Source of the DNA: Notospermus geniculatus
Lineage: Eukaryota; Nemertea; Pilidiophora; Heteronemertea; Lineidae
Assembly: GCA_002633025.1 (NCBI GenBank)
Contig: NMRB01000851.1
Coordinates: 1,834 to 65,833 of the forward strand
DNA: 64,000 nt
Direction: 5' to 3'
Shown: positions 7,984 to 15,264 of the stretch, piece by piece
Layout: each line of letters begins with the position of its first letter
How positions within the stretch are numbered: the stretch's first letter is position 1
Notes under the pieces: model-generated
What the model was told of the DNA's origin: nothing
Seen by the model: only the letters and a program-made list of their open reading frames with translations
Database searches by the model: none
Program-made: the position numbers and the translations under genes

Positions 7984-8535
7984 AAGGATCGAAAGTAAAA
8001 GAAAAAAAAAATGAAGTATAGATAATAGACTTGAAGAATCAAGAGTAAAATGATTCAAAAAGGTGGGTCTTCAAACTCTTCCTGAAAGCCGACAGCGACC
8101 CGGCAGATCTCAAAGCCAACGGGAGATCGTTCCACAGCCTTGAGGCTGCAACTGAAAAGGAACGATCCCCAATCGCTCGCCTGGTCCGAGGCACTGCCAG
8201 CATCAGGGAGTCCGAAGAACGCAAAGACCTAGCTGGTGAATAAAACTGCAGTTTTAGGTACGGTGGTGACAAATTGTGCAAGCACTTATAAGCAATGACC
8301 AGGAGTTTAAAATCAATTCTAAGATTCACAGGTAGCCAGTGCAAATCATATAATAATGGAGTAATGTGCTCACGAGTGCTACTAAGTGTTATCAGCCGAG
8401 CACATCGATTTTGCAGCCTCTGGAGCCGTGTAATCAGTGCTGCAGAGGTGCCGGCCAAAAGCGAGTTGCAGTAATCTAACCGCGATGTCACGAGGGAGTG
8501 AACTGCTGCTTTACAGGTGTCAGTGTCAATAATAC
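7984..8535 (-). mobile_element. 5'-truncated LINE (CR1/L2-like) insertion
   Basis: The minus strand from about 8525 to the stop at 8039 encodes the C-terminal end of a LINE polyprotein: SRLDYCNSLLAG, RLQNRCARLIT, HITPLLYDLHWLPVNLRIDF, SFSVAASRLWNDLPLALR and LKTHLFESFYS. This is the conserved tail after the RT domain in CR1/L2-type elements. Upstream RT and endonuclease are missing, as usual for a truncated insertion. An A-rich stretch at 8000-8012 (T-rich in LINE sense) lies at its 3' side. The exact ends and a target duplication could not be fixed. Confidence 0.85.
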
Positions 8536-9347
8536 TGCGAATCCTAAAAAATATCCATATATGTTTAAAAAAGATTGGGATGAAGGTGTAAGACTTATGA
8601 GAAAAGAACATGATCCACCAGCTTTCTTTTATAAACATATAGCAGATGAAAGAGGTGAAAAAACATTTGATGTTCTAAAACAAACTGATTACCCCAGATA
8701 TGTGCATTTTATTCCCAAAAACTCACACAAGTTAACGTCAGCCGGAATTCAAAGATTAAACGATTCTATCGGAACATTTGTTTATTGCGTTTTAGGAGCA
8801 CAAGCTGAGGCTAAAACTGCAATAATAGGAAGTTTTGGAACTGATCTTGACGTGCAAAAACAATTTCTTAAGCTGTTGAATGATTCTATAAATAAACACG
8901 CGGATATTCCAGCTTCAATTAAAAGATATCAAAAAGCAATAACAGACACACATGTTAGATTAGATTATGTAATTGGTCCTGGTTTATACATCATAAGTTC
9001 AAACATGATCTTAGAAGTTGGTAAAATAGAAAATTATAACAATAACATCCTGATAGCTTCTAAAAGTATGATTCCTGGGAAAAATGACATTAATAAAGAA
9101 AAAAGAAGACTTAAACCTTTAATGCATGAATCACCAGTTTAAAAAATTAGAACTAAAGTTGTTGATGGAGTTGAAACAAATGAAACTGACAGAGTCAAAA
9201 CAAACAGAGTCAAAACCACAGGAACCCACAAAGCTACAGAGGATAAAACCCATGAGGACACCCAGAAAACTCACGAAAATATCAAGTTCGCGTTATATGG
9301 TGTAACTGGAGGATTAGTTGGTTTAGCTTTACTTTTGCGATAATTAA

Positions 9348-10865
9348 ATGGCTGAAAGAGGAACAGGTGAATTTGAAATGCCTGAAGTTACACGTACAAT
9401 ACAAGAACCAGTTGACCCCCAAAGTGGCGGTATAGCCCAAACATCTTTTCGTGACGATAATACTCAATATGACGACGGTAGAACTTTAAACGAAAATAAT
9501 TTATTTATTTCACCAATTAGAGAAACGGATCCTGACTTAGAGAAAAAAGAATTTAAAATTGAAGATATTGTTGATAAACTAGAAACGGCTATCAAGCCCT
9601 CAGGGCGTAAATATACTGTGCATGGATTAAGGATGCTGGCGTCACGTACAGTAGTGGATAGTGGTAATATTTATTTTGTTTTCAAAAAGGACAGATACAT
9701 AATATCTGATATATATGGAAGATTATTTCCTTACAAAGATATCGAAGCTAAGTATGGAGAACCAATTAGACGTTTCATAGAAACAACTATTAAATTACCT
9801 GATGATAGATTACCTCCACAATTAAGTGAGGGCCCCAAGGGAGAATTGTTCAACTTTAAAGGTCCTGAAAAAAAACGTCTAGATTGGTTTTATAAGCCAC
9901 CTAAAACCCTAACCACTTTAGAACCACCAGGTGAACAAATTGAAATGCAACCAATGGATAATGAACCTTCTAGATTGAACCCTGCTACCCCTTCGGGATC
10001 CAGCTCTGATGGTTTTGTTGGCCTTTTGGGATCCGGCTTCGTTGAATATGAACCACTAAAAAACGTTTTAGATGAATCATTTGAAAAGTTAATAGAATCG
10101 ATTGGTGAATTAACTATTGATTATCCACGAAGTGTCGTGAAAATTGAAAGCCTTATTGACACATACCCTGAAGAATTGAGAGCATTTGGTTTCTCAGATC
10201 ATGCTTTAAGAGAGTGGAGAGGTATGATAAAAGCAAGTGATGATTTAGCTGCACTTCAACTAGAAAAAAAGAATCGGGAAGAAGAATTAGAGAAACAAAT
10301 TAATGAATTGGACGATAAACTAAAAAATTTACAAAAAGACTATGTAGCCTCTGTTGAAGAAGATCACTATGAAAAAGAGAAATTAAAAAAGCAGATAACT
10401 GAATTGGCAGAAGAGAAAGGAAAAGCAATAGAAAAATTAATCATGGAAAGAAAGAAGGTGTTTGAACTAAATTCTGAGCAAGAATCACAAATAAGCAGGA
10501 TTAAAAATTTAATTACTGATGTTTTAAAAAACCCAGAATCTGAAATACCATTAAAAGATAGAATTAGGGCACTTTTTAGAGTTGAGGGGTTAACAATTGG
10601 TGCTATCGTTACTGCAATTACAATGTTTTTCACAACTTTAGGTTTAGCAATCAGTAACAGTTTAAGGGGTAGAGGAGGTGGAGGCAGAGGAGGTGGAGGA
10701 GGTGGAGGTGGAGGAGGTAAACCAGATACACCCAACAGAGTGAAAGAAGGATTAAAGAAATTTGCAGAGTGGTTAAAGGAATTAGCTAAGAAGTCAGCAG
10801 CAGCTTTACCAGGAATAATCGGAGCAATAGTTTCATTTATCCTGGTGCTGCTGTTGGATTTTTAG
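9348..10865 (+). CDS. Coiled-coil/membrane protein, C-terminal frameshift
   Basis: A 505-residue frame starting TTAAATGG. Residues about 75-150 form a compact domain (SGRKYTVHGLRMLASRTVVD; DRYIISDIYGRLFPY). Residues about 300-385 are a strong coiled coil (EELEKQINELDDKLKNLQKD). A hydrophobic segment (IGAIVTAITMFFTTLGLAI) is followed by a Gly/Arg run of about 18 residues and a second amphipathic/hydrophobic region (AALPGIIGAIVSFI). Near 10841-10850 the frame slips: a neighbouring frame stays open with another hydrophobic stretch and ends at TAA 10958-10960, exactly before the next ATG. A one-base loss probably truncated the last about 35 residues. It is probably a structural protein; the family is unnamed to me. 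Confidence 0.6.
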   Translation: MAERGTGEFEMPEVTRTIQEPVDPQSGGIAQTSFRDDNTQYDDGRTLNENNLFISPIRETDPDLEKKEFKIEDIVDKLETAIKPSGRKYTVHGLRMLASRTVVDSGNIYFVFKKDRYIISDIYGRLFPYKDIEAKYGEPIRRFIETTIKLPDDRLPPQLSEGPKGELFNFKGPEKKRLDWFYKPPKTLTTLEPPGEQIEMQPMDNEPSRLNPATPSGSSSDGFVGLLGSGFVEYEPLKNVLDESFEKLIESIGELTIDYPRSVVKIESLIDTYPEELRAFGFSDHALREWRGMIKASDDLAALQLEKKNREEELEKQINELDDKLKNLQKDYVASVEEDHYEKEKLKKQITELAEEKGKAIEKLIMERKKVFELNSEQESQISRIKNLITDVLKNPESEIPLKDRIRALFRVEGLTIGAIVTAITMFFTTLGLAISNSLRGRGGGGRGGGGGGGGGGKPDTPNRVKEGLKKFAEWLKELAKKSAAALPGIIGAIVSFILVLLLDF

Positions 10866-10960
10866 CAGAACATTTAATTATACTTGTTGTTATTATTGTT
10901 AGTTCTATAGTTTACGGGCTTATTGAGGGCGTCAAAAAAATAAAAAATCGTCATAAATAA

Positions 10961-12217
10961 ATGGCAACAGGAAAAATACTAAACACAGAAAGGAATAGTA
11001 GAATTCCGTTAGGTTTAAAAGCTGAAAGACAACACCATGTTATTACTAATAACCCATCTTCAGCAAATCCAAAACAAACATTATACATAAGAGTTCCTAG
11101 ATTAACGGAAAATACTTTCTTTGTTCCAGATTCATTTTATTTATCAGCTGATGTTGAGATTTCAGGTCATGGAAGTAATTATGTGGTTAATAATCTTGGT
11201 AGAAATCTGATTTCAAAACTAGTTGTAAAATGGGGAACAGAAATAATCTTTGAACTTGAAAGTTTTGACTTATATTCCACTTTTAAAGATTTATGGTTAA
11301 CTGAAAAAGAAAGAGGTAATTTAGTATTTCAAGGTGTTCAACACAAGAATTTAAGACAACTAAGATCAGGAGTTGCAGAAGCAAATGTAAGTGGAGAAAC
11401 AACAACACAGAAACTACTTAAGACGGTTTATGAAAAGAAATACAAGATTCCTTTAGATTTTGAATTAATGTCAACACATGCTCCATTGTATAAATTTCCT
11501 ATCAATGAAGATATTATTTTTGAAATAACTCTAGCACCAAAAGAAGATATAATTGTTAGTGGTTCTACAGCAAATATGGACTATAAGTTAGAAAATTTAT
11601 GTTTAGAATATGGCACTGTAACAAATGAAATATTAGCCAATCAACTAAGTAATAATTATAATGCAGGGTTTACAATTATTTATGATTGGGTTGACAAATT
11701 TAAAACTGTTAATATTTCTGCAACTGAAACTTTAATTAATGAAAATTTAAATTTCCCGAGAAGATCATTAAAAGGTATTCTACTTTTATTTATTTCAGAT
11801 TATGCAGATGGCACAAGAGATTCAGAAAAATTTGAAAACCCCGGTATAACTAAAGTTAAGGTTACAATTGAAGGTATTGCAAATAAAATATACCCGGAAG
11901 GAATGAGAACGCTGGATCAATGGTCAGAAATTAAGAAACACTTCATGAGTGAAAACAATAAAATAACTGACGACTGCTACATGAATATCGAAAAATATTA
12001 TGGTGATAAAAACCATTATGCTTTATGGATTGATTTTAGAACTACAGAGGACAACACTTTACATGGTTCTGGTAGAAAACTACAAAACACAAAAGATGGA
12101 ATACAATTATCTATTACGAAAGAATCAGGGAAAGGGCCATACAAAATGCACATGTTTGTTGTCTCTGATGCACAAGTGACTATAAGCAATCAACAATTAG
12201 CTTCGCTACAACATTAA
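10961..12217 (+). CDS. Hexon-like major capsid protein
   Basis: A 418-residue, beta-rich, intact protein. The N-terminal part reads IPLGLKAERQHHV, LYIRVPRLTENTFFVPDSFY, NNLGRNLISKLVVKWGTEII and SFDLYSTFKDLWLTEKERG. This order and spacing match my recollection of the hexon-like double-jelly-roll capsid proteins encoded by adintovirus/Polinton-like elements in invertebrate genomes. It would form the capsid faces together with the penton-like proteins of the leftward block. The start ATAAATAAATGG directly follows a TAA in the shifted upstream frame. The next gene follows after 46 nt containing a hairpin repeat. The assignment rests on motif pattern, not a search. Confidence 0.75.
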   Translation: MATGKILNTERNSRIPLGLKAERQHHVITNNPSSANPKQTLYIRVPRLTENTFFVPDSFYLSADVEISGHGSNYVVNNLGRNLISKLVVKWGTEIIFELESFDLYSTFKDLWLTEKERGNLVFQGVQHKNLRQLRSGVAEANVSGETTTQKLLKTVYEKKYKIPLDFELMSTHAPLYKFPINEDIIFEITLAPKEDIIVSGSTANMDYKLENLCLEYGTVTNEILANQLSNNYNAGFTIIYDWVDKFKTVNISATETLINENLNFPRRSLKGILLLFISDYADGTRDSEKFENPGITKVKVTIEGIANKIYPEGMRTLDQWSEIKKHFMSENNKITDDCYMNIEKYYGDKNHYALWIDFRTTEDNTLHGSGRKLQNTKDGIQLSITKESGKGPYKMHMFVVSDAQVTISNQQLASLQH

Positions 12218-12225
12218 TCACACAG

Positions 12226-12248
12226 CGGCTTTGCCGTCACTTCATGAG
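12226..12248. repeat. Double-hairpin repeat between capsid and HNH genes
   Basis: CGGC-TTT-GCCG followed by TCAC-TTC-ATGA. The first stem differs from CAGC/GCTG on both arms, a compensated change. It lies between genes, just after the capsid stop. Confidence 0.75.
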
Positions 12249-12263
12249 TTTTTCTGCTAAATA

Positions 12264-12875
12264 AATGGCAGATGTGGAGATGAAGCTGAAACTGAAACTT
12301 GCAGAGGCGATAATTTATGCTGTGGAGAAACAAAACCATTAGATGAATTTTCTCCTTCTGCTCTAAAATGTATTTGTAAAAAATGCGCTAAAAGAATAGC
12401 AGAAAGAAATAGACAAGAAAAAATTGATAATGATGAAGATAGATATATTTACGAGAAAATAAGAAACACTATTTCAAGAGTAGGAATATTTTCATCTGTT
12501 CTAAAGTGCAGTGAAAAATTCTTTTATGATTGGATTAAATGGCAGAGTAAAGACCCGTTTAATGAACACTTCGACCATGTCATTCCTATTCATTATTTCA
12601 AGAGGTTTTCTAATGCTTCACCTTTCTTAGAAATTAGAGATATTTGGATTAATATTATGCCTTTAAATGCAACAGATAATCTTAAAAAGAGTACTAAAGT
12701 AGATTTTGATTTATTTCAAAAGCAATTAGATAAAGCAAAAGAATTTATCGTTAATTACTATTTTGAGGATGAAAATGAATTCGATAACATGTTCGATCAC
12801 TTTGTGAGGCTTTGCGATTATTTTGATAAAATAAATGGCTGCTGTTGGGATGATGATAGGTGGTGCTTTAGTTAA
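12264..12875 (+). pseudogene. Zinc-ribbon HNH endonuclease, N-terminal frameshift
   Basis: The TAAATGG start at 12264 leads into a frame that stops after 25 codons. The adjacent frame is open from about 12272 to 12875. It shows a cysteine cluster (LCCGETKPLDEF, then CICKKC) and the HNH core FDHVIPIHYFKRF with IWINIMPL, so a small indel near the start is likely. It is a paralogue of the nuclease half of 13262-14566: KVDFDLFQKQLDKAKEFI here, KVDFDLFYNQLVKAYDFI there. The family cuts DNA through a metal-bound His/Asn centre and is often mobile. The end overlaps the next gene by 41 nt. Confidence 0.7.
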
Positions 12876-13284
12876 TGCATTCGCTTTTACAGGTTCTGGT
12901 TATTTGTTTAAAACATTAGATAAAAATGATTATGAAGCTGAAATGAAAAGACATAATCTTGCTCAAGAAAAATTACAGAAAGCAACAGCTGAATGGGAAG
13001 AACGTAGAAAACAAACAATAGATTTTGTTAATCTTCAATTAAAGAAAGAACAACAATCAGCTCATGATTTTAGAGAAGCTGATCGGTCTTTGACCGTGTT
13101 TCACGATGCTGCTTTAGATCGTTATAATTATTATCATCCAACTCAAAAAGTTCAATTACCTAGAAAACCTAGATTAAGTGATTATTATTATCAACCAAGT
13201 ACAAAGATGAAGCATTATGAATATTTGTGGATAATTGGTGGTTTAATTGGTGTAGGGTTTTTTATTTGGAAGTTCGACGGTTAA
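12835..13284 (+). CDS. Small two-segment membrane protein
   Basis: A 149-residue intact frame starting AATAAATGG. There is a hydrophobic N-terminal segment (AVGMMIGGALVNAFAF), a charged coiled coil (AEMKRHNLAQEKLQKATAEW to KKEQ), a Tyr-rich middle (DRYNYYHPTQKVQLP, LSDYYYQP) and a C-terminal membrane segment (YLWIIGGLIGVGFFIW). Similar small proteins are, as I recall, common in cnidarian and other invertebrate element copies, without a function. Its 3' end overlaps the convergent kinase-nuclease gene by 23 nt. A hairpin repeat (13084-13105) codes for part of the middle. Confidence 0.65.
   Translation: MAAVGMMIGGALVNAFAFTGSGYLFKTLDKNDYEAEMKRHNLAQEKLQKATAEWEERRKQTIDFVNLQLKKEQQSAHDFREADRSLTVFHDAALDRYNYYHPTQKVQLPRKPRLSDYYYQPSTKMKHYEYLWIIGGLIGVGFFIWKFDG
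13084..13105. repeat. Double-hairpin repeat
   Basis: CGGTC-TTT-GACCG overlapping CGTG-TTT-CACG. It is embedded in frame in the 149-residue gene. Confidence 0.7.
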
Positions 13285-14566
13285 CCAGAATAATATACAT
13301 TCTATAAATAAAATTATAGTTAGAAAATAATGCACTCTGTTCTTCCCCATAACAGTAGTTATCAATAAAATCATAAGCTTTAACTAATTGATTGTAAAAT
13401 AAATCAAAATCTACTTTGGCGCCTTTTTCCCTATTTTCTTTTTTGCTTATTGGTCTGATGTTAATCCAATTAAAACAGATATGTGGTTCATCCTTAAAAT
13501 GTGCAATTGGTAATACATGATCTTTTTCTTCACCTCCTATTATGGGGTCTAAATCTCTTTGAAAATCTAACCATTTTTTATAAATATCATTTGAACAACC
13601 AAGATAATCTTTAGAAGAACCTAAACTACTCAGCTTTGCTGACGCTCTGCGATTCCCTCTACTTAAACTAGTTCTCATTAACTGTATATCATAAAATTGC
13701 GGATCTTTGTATCTTTCATTCATGTATGGTCGCATATAATTTCTCTGACATTCTTTGCAGTAACTTTGTAAGCCATCGTTTGATTTTGTACATTTATAAA
13801 AATTATCATGCGGTTTATGTATTTTACATTTTGAACATTGTTTACCTGAGAGGTTAACAGAGTTTAGATAAGTTAAAGTCCAAGAAAACTGACTTATAAA
13901 ATTTATAAACTTATCTTTTACTTGATCTTTATCCTCATCACCATTTAAAACCATCACATTGCAAGGTATTTTACTTTGATTATTAATAAACAATTCTTCG
14001 TGATAATTATGTAATTTAATTAAATAATCGAGCGTAACATTTTGTTCTTCAGGTCTTGCTCTTTCCAACATTCTTTTGTAACATTCTTCCGGTTTAGTTC
14101 TTAAATAAACTATATAAACCGGTTTAATTATATTTCTTTCATTTTGAATAAACTTCCCAGTAATATCATAGTAATCACTATCGGTTAAAATACCGTCATC
14201 ATAAGCCATTTTTGTAAATATACACTGAGAAGAATAAATACTTCTTTCCATAATCTTTAAGTTCACCTTTGGTGTCCCTTCGGGGTTATTAGTGTTGAAG
14301 TTATGATCGAACTCTGTTCGCACTCCGTGATATTCTACTAAAGTTTGTTGTGTCATTAATTGAAAATCTTTCATGTATTTCTTTGGTTCTTGATACATCA
14401 AATCTAACATATTCACCTTTGGTGACCCTTCGGGGTTCTTACCATTCCAATTTTTCCATTTTTCTATTGGTTCAGGTAAGACTGTTATCCCGCCAAAATG
14501 CTGAAGTGAATTCACTAGTGTATTTTTCCCAGATGATATGTTTCCTTCTATTACCACGGTCTCCAT
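13262..14566 (-). CDS. Deoxynucleoside kinase fused to HNH endonuclease
   Basis: A 434-residue intact frame starting AATAAATGG. Residues 1-about 215 form a deoxynucleoside/thymidine kinase: P-loop EGNISSGKNTL, LPEPIEKWKNW, the ERS motif in KIMERSIYS, and a lid-like RTKPEECYKRMLERARPEE. This would phosphorylate deoxynucleosides for viral DNA synthesis. Note GKN where GKS/GKT is usual. Residues about 233-265 form a zinc ribbon (CSKCKIHKPHDNFY, then CKECQRNY), and about 345-410 an HNH nuclease (KDHVLPIAHF, WINIRPI) paralogous to 12264-12875. Three hairpin repeats lie in the kinase half and one in the linker. The fusion could have arisen by insertion of a mobile nuclease into the kinase 3' end. 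The kinase P-loop change may affect activity. Confidence 0.8.
   Translation of the reverse strand: METVVIEGNISSGKNTLVNSLQHFGGITVLPEPIEKWKNWNGKNPEGSPKVNMLDLMYQEPKKYMKDFQLMTQQTLVEYHGVRTEFDHNFNTNNPEGTPKVNLKIMERSIYSSQCIFTKMAYDDGILTDSDYYDITGKFIQNERNIIKPVYIVYLRTKPEECYKRMLERARPEEQNVTLDYLIKLHNYHEELFINNQSKIPCNVMVLNGDEDKDQVKDKFINFISQFSWTLTYLNSVNLSGKQCSKCKIHKPHDNFYKCTKSNDGLQSYCKECQRNYMRPYMNERYKDPQFYDIQLMRTSLSRGNRRASAKLSSLGSSKDYLGCSNDIYKKWLDFQRDLDPIIGGEEKDHVLPIAHFKDEPHICFNWINIRPISKKENREKGAKVDFDLFYNQLVKAYDFIDNYCYGEEQSALFSNYNFIYRMYIILVNRRTSK
13631..13654. repeat. Double-hairpin repeat in kinase-HNH linker region
   Basis: CAGC-TTT-GCTG followed by GACGCTCTGCGATT. In frame it encodes NRRASAKLS. Confidence 0.7.
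14262..14288. repeat. Double-hairpin repeat in kinase domain
   Basis: CACC-TTT-GGTG followed by CCC-TTC-GGGG. It encodes NPEGTPKV in the kinase, nearly the same peptide as at 14412-14437. Confidence 0.75.
14308..14329. repeat. Double-hairpin repeat in kinase domain
   Basis: CGAAC-TCT-GTTCG followed by CAC-TCC-GTG, only 20 bases from the copy at 14262. Confidence 0.7.
14412..14437. repeat. Double-hairpin repeat in kinase domain
   Basis: CACC-TTT-GGTG followed by ACCC-TTC-GGGGT. It encodes NPEGSPKV. Confidence 0.75.
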
Positions 14567-14606
14567 TTATTTAGTAGAAAATTTAATAAATTTTTCACCC
14601 GAACTC

Positions 14607-15263
14607 CTATACCGATTCAAGATCACTATAATCGATAAAAGCCTCATAAAAAGCTCCAAATGGTAGTGTAGTTTTACCATTACCCAAAATATATATTTTA
14701 TCATCAAATGGGTTTAAACTTCTTTTATTTATTTATTCCACGTACATATTATGTTTTTCTGATCTCAAAGTTCTCATGTCATGACTGAATTTTTTACTAT
14801 CATGTAGTCAATCAAAATAATCATCAAATGTTATATGTTTTTTAACCACATGTTTACTCATTCCTTTTAGTTTTTTTAGCCTCCTCCAGCTTTGCTGGCG
14901 TTTCACGATCATTCTTAGTTCGATAGGCATACATTTTACTTCTTAAAGCTATAAATTCTGTCATCTCTCTACCCTCTAATTCATCTTTGGAATAACCAGG
15001 AACTTTCTTTTTACTTGTGTCATACAATGGATGATCTCTTGGATAATTGCTGAAATCAAAATGTTCCTTTAAATTCATTAAATCTTTTGTTAAATCATCT
15101 GTTTTTAGTTTTAGTACGAACGAGTCGGTATCCTGGTAGAGTAATTCTATGTTTTTCTCTCCAAAATAAGGTTGTAAAGTCTCATAATAGAATTTATACA
15201 TCAGCAGCTTTGAGAGCTCTAAAACTGTTGCTCCTATGTAAATAGGTTTATCAAATCTTATCG
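14607..15263 (-). pseudogene. Family B DNA polymerase, C-terminal fragment
   Basis: The minus strand from the N at 15264 encodes the end of a Polinton/adintovirus-type (protein-primed) DNA polymerase B. The catalytic motif C is LLYQDTDSFVLKL, followed by PLYDTSKKKVPGYSKDE and ALRSKMYAYRT, typical of this group. After the stop at 14854 the conserved tail continues in a different frame (VVKKHITFDDYF, LRSEKHNMY, then a short end near 14607) with two further in-frame stops. So the copy has one frameshift and at least two nonsense changes and cannot make polymerase. Everything N-terminal to motif C is missing because the sequence is replaced by a retrotransposon body after the N. Confidence 0.85.
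14886..14909. repeat. Double-hairpin repeat in polymerase fragment
   Basis: CCAGC-TTT-GCTGG followed by CGTTTCACG-type second half. In frame it encodes RETPAKLEE. Confidence 0.7.
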
Positions 15264-15264
15264 N

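Larger units (their letters stand above)
7204..9343 (+). pseudogene. Large viral-element protein, split by LINE and a stop
   Basis: The first part (7204-about 7983) begins with a charged tail coded by hairpin repeats (SVSKAEASPKGEEP, SDSRAEPK), then a globular region (ISFT-like SINFTRKEDVIRF, WKGITVTSGGHIII). A LINE fragment follows. The second part resumes near 8535 (NPKKYPYMFKKDWDEGVRLM, IGPGLYIISSNMI) and runs to TAA at 9140-9142. The same frame then continues to TAA 9341-9343 with a T/K-rich stretch and a C-terminal hydrophobic segment (YGVTGGLVGLALLLR). The gene thus bears an insertion and an in-frame stop. It could be a virion protein anchored at its C-terminus; I do not recognise the family. 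Confidence 0.6.

Noticed and set aside
8498-8534. ATG at 8498 as start of a separate gene
   Set aside because: The first codons come from the LINE fragment; gene-like sequence only resumes near 8535.
7947-8538. AATACTGC on both sides of the LINE fragment as a target-site duplication
   Set aside because: Removing the segment between the two copies leaves the gene halves in different frames, and 8 bp is easily matched by chance.
10367-10735. Minus-strand frame with a polyproline run
   Set aside because: It is the antisense shadow of the Gly-rich part of the coiled-coil gene at 9348.
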